64,000 nucleotides of DNA from Neolewinella aquimaris (GTDB lineage: Bacteria > Bacteroidota > Bacteroidia > Chitinophagales > Saprospiraceae): the NCBI RefSeq assembly GCF_014197245.1, contig NZ_JACIFF010000008.1, positions 248,001-312,000 on the forward strand, in the 5' to 3' direction. This document shows positions 45,562 to 54,209 of this stretch, one piece after another. A program made the position numbers and the translations under genes. The notes beneath the pieces were generated by a model, which saw only the letters and a list, made by a program, of their open reading frames with translations, had not been told where the DNA came from and searched no databases. The stretch's first letter is position 1, and each line of letters begins with the position of its first letter.

Positions 45562-47007
45562 CTACTCCCCCACCGGCGGCGGCCCCTCCGGCACCATCGG
45601 CTTGTACTCATACTCCCCCAGGTCCTCCTCGAATTCCGCGCGGATGCGGTCGCGCAGTTGCTCGTCCTGGAAGAGATCGACCATGGTGCGGGCCAGGGCC
45701 TCGGCGGCGAAGGCCATGCCCTTGTGGCCGATACTCATGCCGCCGCAGGCCACGACGGCCCAGCTGTGCCAGGGTGTGCCGTTCGGGGCGGTGGTGGCCC
45801 GCAGGCGGATCACCGGTACCACGTAGCTGACGTCGCCGACGTCCGTGGAGCCTCCGCTGGCCAACTTCTCCGTTTCCTCCAGCGGCTCAATCTTGCTGAT
45901 GGCACCGATCTGGGGCTTGTCGACGGCTTGTTGAATTCCCCGGGCGAATTCCTGCTCCGCGTCGGTATACTCGATCGGGCCCATCTCCTCCAGGTTCTTT
46001 TGCAGGACCTCGGCCCCGGTGCGGTTGACCAGCACTTCGTGAATGCCGGACACCAGCTTGACCTCATATTCCACGTTGGCCATCAGGGCGGCCCCCTCGG
46101 CGATGCGCTTGACCTGTTCGTATACCGGCCGCACGCCCTCGAAGTTGGCGTCGCGCACGCGGGTCCAGATGCGGGCGTAATCCGGCACGACGTTGACCAC
46201 TTCTCCGGCTACCTCGATGTCATAGTGAATGCGGACGCTCGGTTTTATGTGTTCCCGGTAGTAGTTGATTCCGGTAGTATACAATTCCAGCCCGTCGGAG
46301 GCATCACGGCCGTTCCAGGGATCGCTGGCCGCGTGGGCCGCCTGACCACGGAATTCAACGATGAAGTCGATCAGCGCCAGGCCGGTCTGTACCCCCGTTT
46401 TCGTTTCGTCGGAGGGATGCCAGTCCATGACCACGTCGACGTCCTCGAACGCCCCGGCGCGGATCATCCACAACTTCCCGAAGTATTTCTCCTCGGCCGG
46501 CGTACCGTAGAAACGGATGGTGCCCTGCAGTTCTCCACTCTCGATCAGCTCCTTGATGGCCGTAGCCGCACCCAGGCTGGCCGTACCGAACAGGTTGTGC
46601 CCGCAACCGTGACCGGCACCGCCCTCATTCAGCGGCTGTTTATGGGGTACCGTGGCCTGACTCAGTCCCGGCAGGGCGTCGAATTCCCCGAGAATCCCGA
46701 TCACCGGTTTCCCACTGCCGTATTCCGCCGTGAAAGCGGTTGGCATGTCCCCGATATTTTCCTTGACGGTGAAGCCCTGCGCCCGGGCGTATTCCTTAAG
46801 CGCCTCCGCCGACCGGGTTTCCTGAAAAGCAACCTCCTCATACGACCAGATCCGGTCGCTCAGCTGGGTTAGCTCCGTAAATTGCTCCTCAATGCTTTCG
46901 CTCACGACTGCTTTTAGGTCACTCTGGGCGGCGAGCGCGGGTGCAAACTTGGTGACGGGAAATCCCATCAGCAGCCAGAATAATAGAAGGGTAATGCGAG
47001 CGTCCAT
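45562..47007 (-). CDS. M20-family amidohydrolase (AbgB-like), exported
   Basis: 481 residues from ATG 47007, chosen because 'MDARITLLLFWLLMGFPVTK' begins a signal peptide ending near 'APALAAQ'. The M20 dimetal peptidase/aminoacylase fold shows 'GILGEFDALPG', 'GAGHGCGHNLFG' with metal-binding histidines, 'GTPAEEKYFGK' with the catalytic glutamate pair, 'DWHPSDET' and the dimerisation segment 'FRGQAAHAASDPWNGRDA'. It most resembles p-aminobenzoyl-glutamate hydrolase subunit B and amidohydrolases that cleave N-acyl amino acids. Its location is probably periplasmic. It is transcribed alone, divergent from nothing, and follows the T9SS gene on the same strand. Confidence 0.9.
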   Translation of the reverse strand: MDARITLLLFWLLMGFPVTKFAPALAAQSDLKAVVSESIEEQFTELTQLSDRIWSYEEVAFQETRSAEALKEYARAQGFTVKENIGDMPTAFTAEYGSGKPVIGILGEFDALPGLSQATVPHKQPLNEGGAGHGCGHNLFGTASLGAATAIKELIESGELQGTIRFYGTPAEEKYFGKLWMIRAGAFEDVDVVMDWHPSDETKTGVQTGLALIDFIVEFRGQAAHAASDPWNGRDASDGLELYTTGINYYREHIKPSVRIHYDIEVAGEVVNVVPDYARIWTRVRDANFEGVRPVYEQVKRIAEGAALMANVEYEVKLVSGIHEVLVNRTGAEVLQKNLEEMGPIEYTDAEQEFARGIQQAVDKPQIGAISKIEPLEETEKLASGGSTDVGDVSYVVPVIRLRATTAPNGTPWHSWAVVACGGMSIGHKGMAFAAEALARTMVDLFQDEQLRDRIRAEFEEDLGEYEYKPMVPEGPPPVGE

Positions 47008-47123
47008 ACTGATCCGTTTGCTACAAGGTAGCAATATAGCTAATGCCCCCTACGGTTGCGCCTTTTTGGATGCCCGCCTATCCACCAGACCGGCGGTAGC
47101 GGCCGCGACGCTCCGGGAAGAGC

Positions 47124-50100
47124 CTACCGGACCACCAACCGACCGACACTTCTCCCCCGTCTGGTCGTCACCACCACGAAGTAAAGGCCGCCGGGCATAT
47201 CTTCCACTCGGATGTCGGTACCTCCGGCGACGTAGCGGCCCTCGCGCACTAAGCGTCCGCTACCCGAGATCAACTGCCAGTGTCCGTCGCCGTATACACC
47301 GGGTACTTCCAAACGCACCCGAGTCGCCGCGGGATTTGGGTAAAGCCGCACGACCGGTGGTGCAGTTACGGGATCCGAAGAAGATGTAAGGCAAGCGGCA
47401 CCGCCCCCGGGCACGGTAGCGGTAAAGGTTTTGGTGAGCGTGCCGCACACCCCCGCCTCTTCTACACTAACGGAAGCGGTAAGGCGGGTACCTGGGTCGG
47501 CCACGAGTTCGATCACATCGGCGTAATCCCGTACTTCAACCGGGCCGTCGGATGATAGGACCTCGACCGTACGGTTGCCAAGTTTCGCGCCGACCGGCAG
47601 GGCAAGTACCGGACTGCAATCCGTGGCCGGCAGCGGTCCCAAATCCGCTTCGGTGGGGCATTCGCCGAGTCGGTGCAGTTCCGTGCCGATGAGTGGGTGG
47701 GTAGCCGAAAAGAACAGGCCGGAGGGAACACTCATAAGTCCCCTCGGGTAGCTGGAGGTCGGACCGGGATAATAATCCTCCACAAGGTGGGTACCCCCAA
47801 CGGTGCCATCAGTCCTAAACAGTTCGTAGCCACCTTCCTCTGCCTCTGCCGTAAAGTATAGGTGACCTTCGTGCACGGATATTGCGTCTACGTAATCTGG
47901 ATAGATTCGTAAAGTCCCCTCCGGCGTGCCGTCGGTCCGGTAGAGACCATGACCAATGTTGTAAAAAAGGTAATCTCCGAAAGGGACGAAATCAATTACG
48001 TAGTACGATCCACCTTCGGGGTGCCTATCCGGCAACATATAGGTATTCTCCGGGGTACCGTCCGTCACCCAGATCTGCCGGCCTTTGTTCTCGGTCTCCG
48101 CGGTAAAGTAGCACCGACCGTTGAACACTACGGCGTTTAGGTTATGTCCGAAATCCGCCCTGCCATCGAAGGTTTTGATTCGTACGGTCCCCTCGGTGGT
48201 CCCATCCGTACGCCAAATGCTGTTCCTAAAGAGATGTGCTTCCATAAAGTATGCCTGCTCGCCGGAAGACGCGAATGCCGCCAGGTAGGAGTCAGTACGC
48301 CGGAATTCACTTACCAATCGCGTACCCTCAGGCGTTCCGTCGCTAAACCACACACCGTAGCCGCGTTCGTGGTCGATCCCCTCGAAAAGTATGCCGCCGC
48401 GGAAGGGAACCAGTTCGGTAGGCGTAGCGGAATTCACCCCCGGCACCAGATTGAAGACCAATTCTGTGCCTGTGGCTGTTCCATCGCTGACGTAAATTTC
48501 TTCGTCCCGCGCGAGGAAGACCCGGTTTCCGCTGACCACGGTACCGTACACCTCTCCCTCCAGCAGAAGGTAGGTGCCGGCAGTGGTACCGTCGGTGCGG
48601 AACAATCCGCGCTGGTAAATGCCGTCGTGGTTCAAAACGCCATTAAAAAGCACGAGATTACCAAAATGTACGGGTTCACGGGGGGATGTGGCTAGTACCC
48701 CCTCCCGGATCATCTGGGTCGATTGCCGGTCCCCGGCCGTGCGGAAAAGCCCGCCCGAATAGGGTAAGCTGCTTATGGTAAAGAGCAGGTCGCCTTCCGG
48801 ACCGGGCCCCAGGGGTCGGACGCCGGAGTTCTCGCCGTCGTTGTCCAGTTCAACCAGTTTCTTAGCCCGCGCGTCGTGGGGCCCCACGATCCACCACTCG
48901 GCATTGTCCCCGGCGGCGGCAGCCCGGAAGAGCAGGCCGCCCCGGAAGGGCTGCAGCGCGAAAATGGCCTGACTATTGGTGGTACCCGCGTGAATATTGG
49001 TGAGGGAGGTAAGCTTCTCCCCGGTCGCATCCATCCGGTAAAGTTCGATCCCCTCCTCCGGTTGTTGAGCCGGAAAGTACACTGCATCCCCGGTAAAGGT
49101 CACCGGACCGCTACGGGTCAGTTTCGGACCGTCGTTCTTATCCCGGACGTATCCGCTGTTGGCGCTCGTACCATCGGTGAAGTACATTCTGGCGTGAACA
49201 TTAGAAACCGGAATGTCGAGCAGTAAGCCCTGAGTAGTATTCCCGATGATGGAGGGGTAAATAACGTATTCACCGACCACGGTGACCACCGCTGCGGAAG
49301 CACCCGTAGGTCCGAGCAGATGCACGCTGAGGGTATCGCTTCCACGTCTGACGAGCAGATACGGAGTCCGTTTGCCCAGAGGACCGGGAGCTAAGGTCAG
49401 GTGGGTCACTTGCCCTAGTGCCTCCGTGTCCACCTCCCTGGCGCCGGTCCCAGGCAAGTACCGGTATATTTTCCGCGTGCCCCGCCGGTCGATGGACAGG
49501 AAAATGTCTCGACCGTCACTCAGCGGCGGACCGATGAAGCGCGGATAATCGTCGTCGCCGAAGTTGAGCGTATCCACTGGCTGCCCTTCCTGGGTGTATA
49601 CCAGAATTTTTAGTTCCCCTCCGAAGCTACCGCTGAAGTAAAATCGGCCGTCGAGGTAATCGATGTCGGTAAAGCCGGCTTCAATCGGGAACTGCAGCAG
49701 GGTATCCAAGCCGGGGTCCGCCAGATCGAGGCCCATGAGTTGGCTACCGGTCCGCCAGGATTTGAAGTGCAGCAGTATCCGATCGTTCGCGTAGGAGAAC
49801 AGTCCAGCGAAGGAACCGCTTTCCCCGTCGCGTCCGTGGGCCCGCGTCAGTAGTCGCTGAAAGCCCCGGTCGGGGCCGAACAGGTAGAAGTGCAGGCTGT
49901 CCGAAGTAGATGCCGCGAGCAGGGTCCGCCCGGCATTCAGTGGGTAACTGGTGTAGTCGGTGTTGTGGGTAAATTCCGGGAAGCGCGCCAGTTGCTCGTC
50001 GGCACCGGTCTGGTAGTTGGTCCGCCGTAGCTGCGTAGGGTCACGGAAATGATGGGCGAAGTAGTAATAGTCGTTCCCGTGGGCGAAAGCGTGCCGGATA

Positions 50101-50366
50101 TCCCCCCCTGGGGCGGTGTGGGTGCTCAGGCGGCGAGTACCGCTCGCCGTACCGTTGCTGCCAGTCACCGAATGCGGATTATCGGGCGCGAAGGTGAAGT
50201 ACACCACGCTGTCAATGACGCTGGTGTAACCGACTTTGTCGGAATACTGGTTGACCCGCTCGGTACTGAAGTTGATCACCGGCTGAATGCGCTGTTGGGC
50301 GATCAGGGGTAAGACGAAGAAGAGGGAGGACGCCAGGACGGGGAGTCGAAAAAGTTTCGGGTGCAT
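47124..50366 (-). CDS. Large T9SS protein with ELW/DGT-type repeats
   Basis: 1080 residues. The signal peptide ends near 'FVLPLIAQ'. The bulk is made of 40-50-residue repeats marked by 'W-x-T-D-G-T-x2-G-T' ('SIWRTDGTTEGTVRI', 'ELFRTDGTVGGTHLV', 'GLFRTDGTTAGTYLL'), which are predicted beta-propeller-like blades found in surface proteins of Bacteroidota and other groups. A cysteine-bearing Ig-like segment precedes the C-terminal sorting domain ('PVVRLYPNPAATRVRLEVPG'). The role is unknown; adhesion or binding at the cell surface is the usual guess. Confidence 0.85.
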   Translation of the reverse strand: MHPKLFRLPVLASSLFFVLPLIAQQRIQPVINFSTERVNQYSDKVGYTSVIDSVVYFTFAPDNPHSVTGSNGTASGTRRLSTHTAPGGDIRHAFAHGNDYYYFAHHFRDPTQLRRTNYQTGADEQLARFPEFTHNTDYTSYPLNAGRTLLAASTSDSLHFYLFGPDRGFQRLLTRAHGRDGESGSFAGLFSYANDRILLHFKSWRTGSQLMGLDLADPGLDTLLQFPIEAGFTDIDYLDGRFYFSGSFGGELKILVYTQEGQPVDTLNFGDDDYPRFIGPPLSDGRDIFLSIDRRGTRKIYRYLPGTGAREVDTEALGQVTHLTLAPGPLGKRTPYLLVRRGSDTLSVHLLGPTGASAAVVTVVGEYVIYPSIIGNTTQGLLLDIPVSNVHARMYFTDGTSANSGYVRDKNDGPKLTRSGPVTFTGDAVYFPAQQPEEGIELYRMDATGEKLTSLTNIHAGTTNSQAIFALQPFRGGLLFRAAAAGDNAEWWIVGPHDARAKKLVELDNDGENSGVRPLGPGPEGDLLFTISSLPYSGGLFRTAGDRQSTQMIREGVLATSPREPVHFGNLVLFNGVLNHDGIYQRGLFRTDGTTAGTYLLLEGEVYGTVVSGNRVFLARDEEIYVSDGTATGTELVFNLVPGVNSATPTELVPFRGGILFEGIDHERGYGVWFSDGTPEGTRLVSEFRRTDSYLAAFASSGEQAYFMEAHLFRNSIWRTDGTTEGTVRIKTFDGRADFGHNLNAVVFNGRCYFTAETENKGRQIWVTDGTPENTYMLPDRHPEGGSYYVIDFVPFGDYLFYNIGHGLYRTDGTPEGTLRIYPDYVDAISVHEGHLYFTAEAEEGGYELFRTDGTVGGTHLVEDYYPGPTSSYPRGLMSVPSGLFFSATHPLIGTELHRLGECPTEADLGPLPATDCSPVLALPVGAKLGNRTVEVLSSDGPVEVRDYADVIELVADPGTRLTASVSVEEAGVCGTLTKTFTATVPGGGAACLTSSSDPVTAPPVVRLYPNPAATRVRLEVPGVYGDGHWQLISGSGRLVREGRYVAGGTDIRVEDMPGGLYFVVVTTRRGRSVGRLVVR

Positions 50367-50568
50367 ACTAGTTCATGAGAGGTACCAACTACAACTGAGC
50401 TGCCGGAACGAAATTGCGCGTTTGCACACCGGCCCCCATAACTTTACAGTCGATGGGGCGCACCGGACGTACCCCTCACTGTACCCTTAAACTGGTCGCG
50501 CCTGTTCCTTCCGTTAGGTATAAGGCAACGGAACCACTTACAAAACGACCAGACGTGCCCGCCACCAT

Positions 50569-52137
50569 CTACCGTTTCTCCTTCACCACCTCCACCCCCC
50601 TAAACATCACCGGGTTATCGCTCAGCCGCAGCGCTTTGCCGCTGGCGGTGGTGACGTCGCGTAGGATCACCCGCTCGGTAAGGATGTAGGGATAAGGCTC
50701 GGCGTAGGCGGTGTCCGTGCGCTGCGGATTGAAGTCAGCGAACAGGGCCGGCCCCGGGTAGTCGGCGGGGAGTCCGGAATCGTCGATGTGCAGGCCGGTG
50801 ATGGTGATGCTGTCCGGCATGTAGCAGACGTAGCCAAAATCGTGCTGTCCGGAGTGGTGGCCGTCGATCACCGCCGCGCCGACGTTGGTGGGCACGAAGG
50901 TGCAGTCGCGCAGCAGCAGTTGACCGCGCCAGGTACTGCCGTAATCGGAGCGGAGGTTGACGAAGCGGCCGCCGCGCACCGTAGTATTTTCCACGGTCAG
51001 GGTGCCGCTGCCGATGGCATTAATGCCCATGTGCCCGAGGGTGGAGTTGCGGATGGTCGCGTTAGCCACCCCCTTGTGGGCATCGAAACGGGAGAGGACA
51101 CAGCTGTCGTAGACCAGGTTTTTGCAGTAGTTGGAGCCCATGATTCCCCAGTAGGTACGGTCGTTGATGTCGTTGGTCTGGGTACAGTTCACGAAGGAGA
51201 CGTGCAGGGCCCGGTTGGCCAGGATGTCGTAGCTGCCCATGCTTACCGGGCGACCGGCCGCGCCGATGGTGGAGTAGGTCTTGTGGCCGGTCAGTACGCA
51301 GTTGCGCACCGTCACGTAGGCGCAGTTACGCAGGTTGATGAAGCCGCCGTAGGGGGCCCCGTGCTCGCCTTCCCCGGTGATGCGGTGCTCGAGCCCGTCG
51401 ACCACTACCCGCGACCGCTCTACGACGATGTTGCGGGCGTAGTAGGTGTATTTGGATTCCGCCTGGTTGGCTACGGTGATGAAGCGTCCACCGGTGATGT
51501 ACAGGGTATCCTCCTCAATCGGGCGGGCGGTGATCTCGGTAATGCGGTCGAAGTCCCAGATGATGGGCGTTTGTGGGTCCACCCTCCCGTCGGCGTCGAC
51601 GACGAAGATGTCGGTCTGCGCCGCTCCCCGGTCCTGGTTAAGTCCGTAACGGATGTAGTGGCGCACGGAGTCGTTGGTCACGGTCACCAGACTGGCGGCG
51701 GGCAGTTTAATTGGGAGACGTTCTTGACCACGCAGCAGGCGGGTAATGCCCTGGGGTACGAAGATCTCCTCCCGCGAGCCAACCAGAAACACCGGCGCCG
51801 AGATGTTGTCGACATCCGTATCGTCGATGAGGAAGGTAGCGGTGCCAAAGTCAGTCGAAGTCAGTACTTCCGCAGTCCGGTCTTTACCGCCAATGTAGTA
51901 GGTGCCATCCATGGCACGCACTGGCAGTTCGTGGCGATTAGCGTAGGCGTGCGCTGCCCGGATGGCCGCACTGGCATCGGTAGTCCCGTCGTCCGCGGCG
52001 CCGAAGTCGCGGTAGGTAACGTAGCCGCGCTGGCGGATGATCTCTTCTTGCCCGGAATCCGGTTCGGCGGGCGAACCCTCCTGAGCCGGCACGGTGGCGG
52101 CAACGAAAAGGATAAGCAGCAGCAGGACATGGCGCAT
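50569..52137 (-). CDS. Exported right-handed beta-helix protein (pectate-lyase superfamily)
   Basis: 522 residues. Signal peptide 'MRHVLLLLILFVAATVPAQ'. 'YRDFGAADDGTTDASAAIRA' is the characteristic start of pectate lyase superfamily (Pfam Pectate_lyase_3) proteins, and the middle part repeats 'N-x-T-V-x-N-x-V/T' rungs ('TVRNCVLTGHKTYS', 'TVENTTVRGGRF') of a parallel beta helix. No catalytic residues could be assigned, so lyase, hydrolase or epimerase activity are all open. It lacks a T9SS domain. A copy of the dispersed GC-rich motif lies 60 bp upstream of its start. Confidence 0.82.
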   Translation of the reverse strand: MRHVLLLLILFVAATVPAQEGSPAEPDSGQEEIIRQRGYVTYRDFGAADDGTTDASAAIRAAHAYANRHELPVRAMDGTYYIGGKDRTAEVLTSTDFGTATFLIDDTDVDNISAPVFLVGSREEIFVPQGITRLLRGQERLPIKLPAASLVTVTNDSVRHYIRYGLNQDRGAAQTDIFVVDADGRVDPQTPIIWDFDRITEITARPIEEDTLYITGGRFITVANQAESKYTYYARNIVVERSRVVVDGLEHRITGEGEHGAPYGGFINLRNCAYVTVRNCVLTGHKTYSTIGAAGRPVSMGSYDILANRALHVSFVNCTQTNDINDRTYWGIMGSNYCKNLVYDSCVLSRFDAHKGVANATIRNSTLGHMGINAIGSGTLTVENTTVRGGRFVNLRSDYGSTWRGQLLLRDCTFVPTNVGAAVIDGHHSGQHDFGYVCYMPDSITITGLHIDDSGLPADYPGPALFADFNPQRTDTAYAEPYPYILTERVILRDVTTASGKALRLSDNPVMFRGVEVVKEKR

Positions 52138-52197
52138 GATCGGAACGTTGTAGGCAGCGGGAGACCTTAAGGTACTCGTTTCGCCGGTTTCGTGCTT

Positions 52198-52222
52198 CGG
52201 GCGGCGGAGCGCAGGTGCAAGG
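52198..52222 (-). repeat. Dispersed GC-rich intergenic motif, copy 5
   Basis: Minus-strand copy of the motif described at 7738, 61 bp upstream of the beta-helix gene and in its orientation. Confidence 0.5.
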
Positions 52223-52272
52223 CTTACTCCTGGAATGCCGGCCTCTTTGGTGAAGACCTTAGTAGATCCGAT

Positions 52273-52734
52273 CTAGAAAATACCCTCGATCGTATGAGTA
52301 ATGCCGTTACAGCTGACGGTTTCCCCTATCCCGCGGTTCAGGAATGCCTGTCCAATCGGCGACTGCACAGAAATGCAGAAATACACCTGCTCCCCCAGCC
52401 TGACCTTGCCCAGCCCTACGGACAGGTAATAGCTCCCGTGTTGAGTCACCACCAAACTACCCTGCGTAACGCGGCCTTCGCTACTTTGCAGTTTCAGTGC
52501 CGCCAGCGTCCGCCGGTCCTCCATCACCTGCAGCAGTTGGCGATTGGCCTGAGCTTCCTCCCGGCCCAGCATGGCGCGCCCGGTTTCGTATTTATCCCCT
52601 GCGCTGCTCTTGGTTTCGCTTTCGCGGGAGGTATTGATCCCGTCCAGGATATTGTGAAGGGTAGCGATGCGGCGGTCGGTGTCGGCAACGCAGGCCTGGT
52701 GAAGTTGGAATTTTATGTTTGGGAGGTCTGACAT
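52273..52734 (-). CDS. GreA/GreB-like protein
   Basis: 153 residues from ATG 52734; the frame opens slightly earlier at 52752. The first 80 residues are helical and charged and could form a coiled-coil hairpin. The C-terminal half, 'VYFCISVQSPIGQAFLNRGI' followed by 'GETVSCNGITHTIEGI', matches the FKBP-like C-terminal domain of transcript cleavage factors GreA/GreB ('SPLG-x-ALLG...G-D-x-V'). It may rescue stalled RNA polymerase or bind its secondary channel. It is divergent from the symporter gene. Confidence 0.7.
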   Translation of the reverse strand: MSDLPNIKFQLHQACVADTDRRIATLHNILDGINTSRESETKSSAGDKYETGRAMLGREEAQANRQLLQVMEDRRTLAALKLQSSEGRVTQGSLVVTQHGSYYLSVGLGKVRLGEQVYFCISVQSPIGQAFLNRGIGETVSCNGITHTIEGIF

Positions 52735-52862
52735 GGGCCGTAATAATACCACCCCCCCGGCGTAGCTTTACCTCCTATCCTCATCCCACCACGAGCGCCA
52801 GCGAGCATTCAAGTGCGGCAGCCCCTTCACCCCCTCACTCCTTCACTCCTGCACCCCTAAAC

Positions 52863-54149
52863 ATGAGGAAACTAGCCCTTCACTGGAAAATCATCATCGG
52901 CATGGTACTGGGCGTCGCGTTCGGCTTTGCCGCCAGTGCGGCAGGGGCGACGGAATTCGTCGTGGACTGGATCAAGCCCTTCGGCATCATCTTCATCAAC
53001 GCGCTGAAACTGATAGCCATTCCGCTAATCGTCGCCTCGCTCATTAAGGGAATCAGCGACCTACAGGACATCTCCCAGCTTTCGCGGATCGGCGGCCGCA
53101 CCCTGGGCCTCTTCCTGATGACGACCGTAACGGCGGTGATCATCGGCTTGGGTATCGTCAATCTGGTGAATCCGGGCAAGGTCGTTTCCCCGGAAACGCG
53201 GGAGCAACTATTGGCCGCTTACGCCAGCGACGCCTCACAGCGGATCGAGATCGCTACCTCCCAGGCCGACCAGGGGCCCTTACATTTTTTGGTGGAAATG
53301 GTGCCGGAAAATCTCGTCGGCGCGGCCGCCTACAACGGCAATATGCTGCAGGTGATCTTTTTCGTCGTCTTCTTTGGCATTGGTCTCATCCTGATCCCCC
53401 CCGACAAAGCGCGGCCCGTAAAGGCCTTTTTCGATGGCGTGAACGAAGTCGTGCTTAAGTTGATCGACTTGTTGATGGCGACCGCACCCTACGCCGTATT
53501 CGCCCTACTGGCCGCACTGGTGGTCGAGGCACCGAGCGCCGATCTATTCGCGGCGCTGCTGTCGTATAGCCTGTGCGTACTGCTGGGGCTGGGCATCCTG
53601 ACGTTGGGACTTTACCCCCTGCTGGTCCGCCTGTTCACGGGCGTCGGTTACGGAGCGTTTTTCCGCGGCATTGCACCGGCGCAATTGCTGGCCTTCAGCA
53701 CCAGCTCCAGTGCGGCTACCCTGCCCGTGACCCTGGAGCGCACTACCGGGCACCTGGGCGTGTCGGAGGAGATCGCCAGCTTCGTGCTGCCCATCGGTGC
53801 GACCGTCAATATGGACGGCACAAGCCTGCACCAGGCGGTCGCCGCCGTTTTCGTCGCTCAGGTCTTCGGGCTCGAGCTCGACCTGGCCACCCAACTCGGT
53901 ATTGTCCTTACCGCCAGTATGGCATCGATCGGCGCGGCGGCCGTTCCGAGCGCCGGCATCGTGATGCTGGTCATCGTCCTCGGACAGGCGGGCATCCCCG
54001 TCGAGGGCATCGCGCTGATCTTTGCCGTCGATCGGCCCCTGGACATGTGCCGCACCATCGCCAACATAACGGGCGACGCAACGGTGTCGATGGCCGTCGC
54101 CAAATCGGTAGGGAAGCTTGACGTCGACTCCATAGCCGGTGGTGGGTAG
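52863..54149 (+). CDS. Dicarboxylate/amino acid:cation symporter (DAACS)
   Basis: 428 residues from ATG 52863 ('MRKLALHWKIIIGMVLGVAF'); the frame is open upstream through low-complexity sequence. It is an integral membrane carrier of the glutamate/aspartate/C4-dicarboxylate family. Seen: 'LKLIAIPLIVASLIKGISDL', the serine-rich hairpin 'LLAFSTSSSAATLPVTLE', 'LPIGATVNMDGTSLHQAVAA' with the N-M-D-G-T sodium/substrate motif, and 'DRPLDMCRTIANITGDA' with the R and D that contact substrate. The exact substrate is not decided. Confidence 0.93.
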   Translation: MRKLALHWKIIIGMVLGVAFGFAASAAGATEFVVDWIKPFGIIFINALKLIAIPLIVASLIKGISDLQDISQLSRIGGRTLGLFLMTTVTAVIIGLGIVNLVNPGKVVSPETREQLLAAYASDASQRIEIATSQADQGPLHFLVEMVPENLVGAAAYNGNMLQVIFFVVFFGIGLILIPPDKARPVKAFFDGVNEVVLKLIDLLMATAPYAVFALLAALVVEAPSADLFAALLSYSLCVLLGLGILTLGLYPLLVRLFTGVGYGAFFRGIAPAQLLAFSTSSSAATLPVTLERTTGHLGVSEEIASFVLPIGATVNMDGTSLHQAVAAVFVAQVFGLELDLATQLGIVLTASMASIGAAAVPSAGIVMLVIVLGQAGIPVEGIALIFAVDRPLDMCRTIANITGDATVSMAVAKSVGKLDVDSIAGGG

Positions 54150-54209
54150 CATACCTATCAGTGATCGCCTCTGGAGGGGCTCCACCCGTTTCGGTCGGTT
54201 GCGGCTCCC

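Noticed and set aside
45495-45830. Plus-strand Pro-rich open frame
   Set aside because: It is antisense to the 3' end of the M20 amidohydrolase and reflects GC-rich codons.
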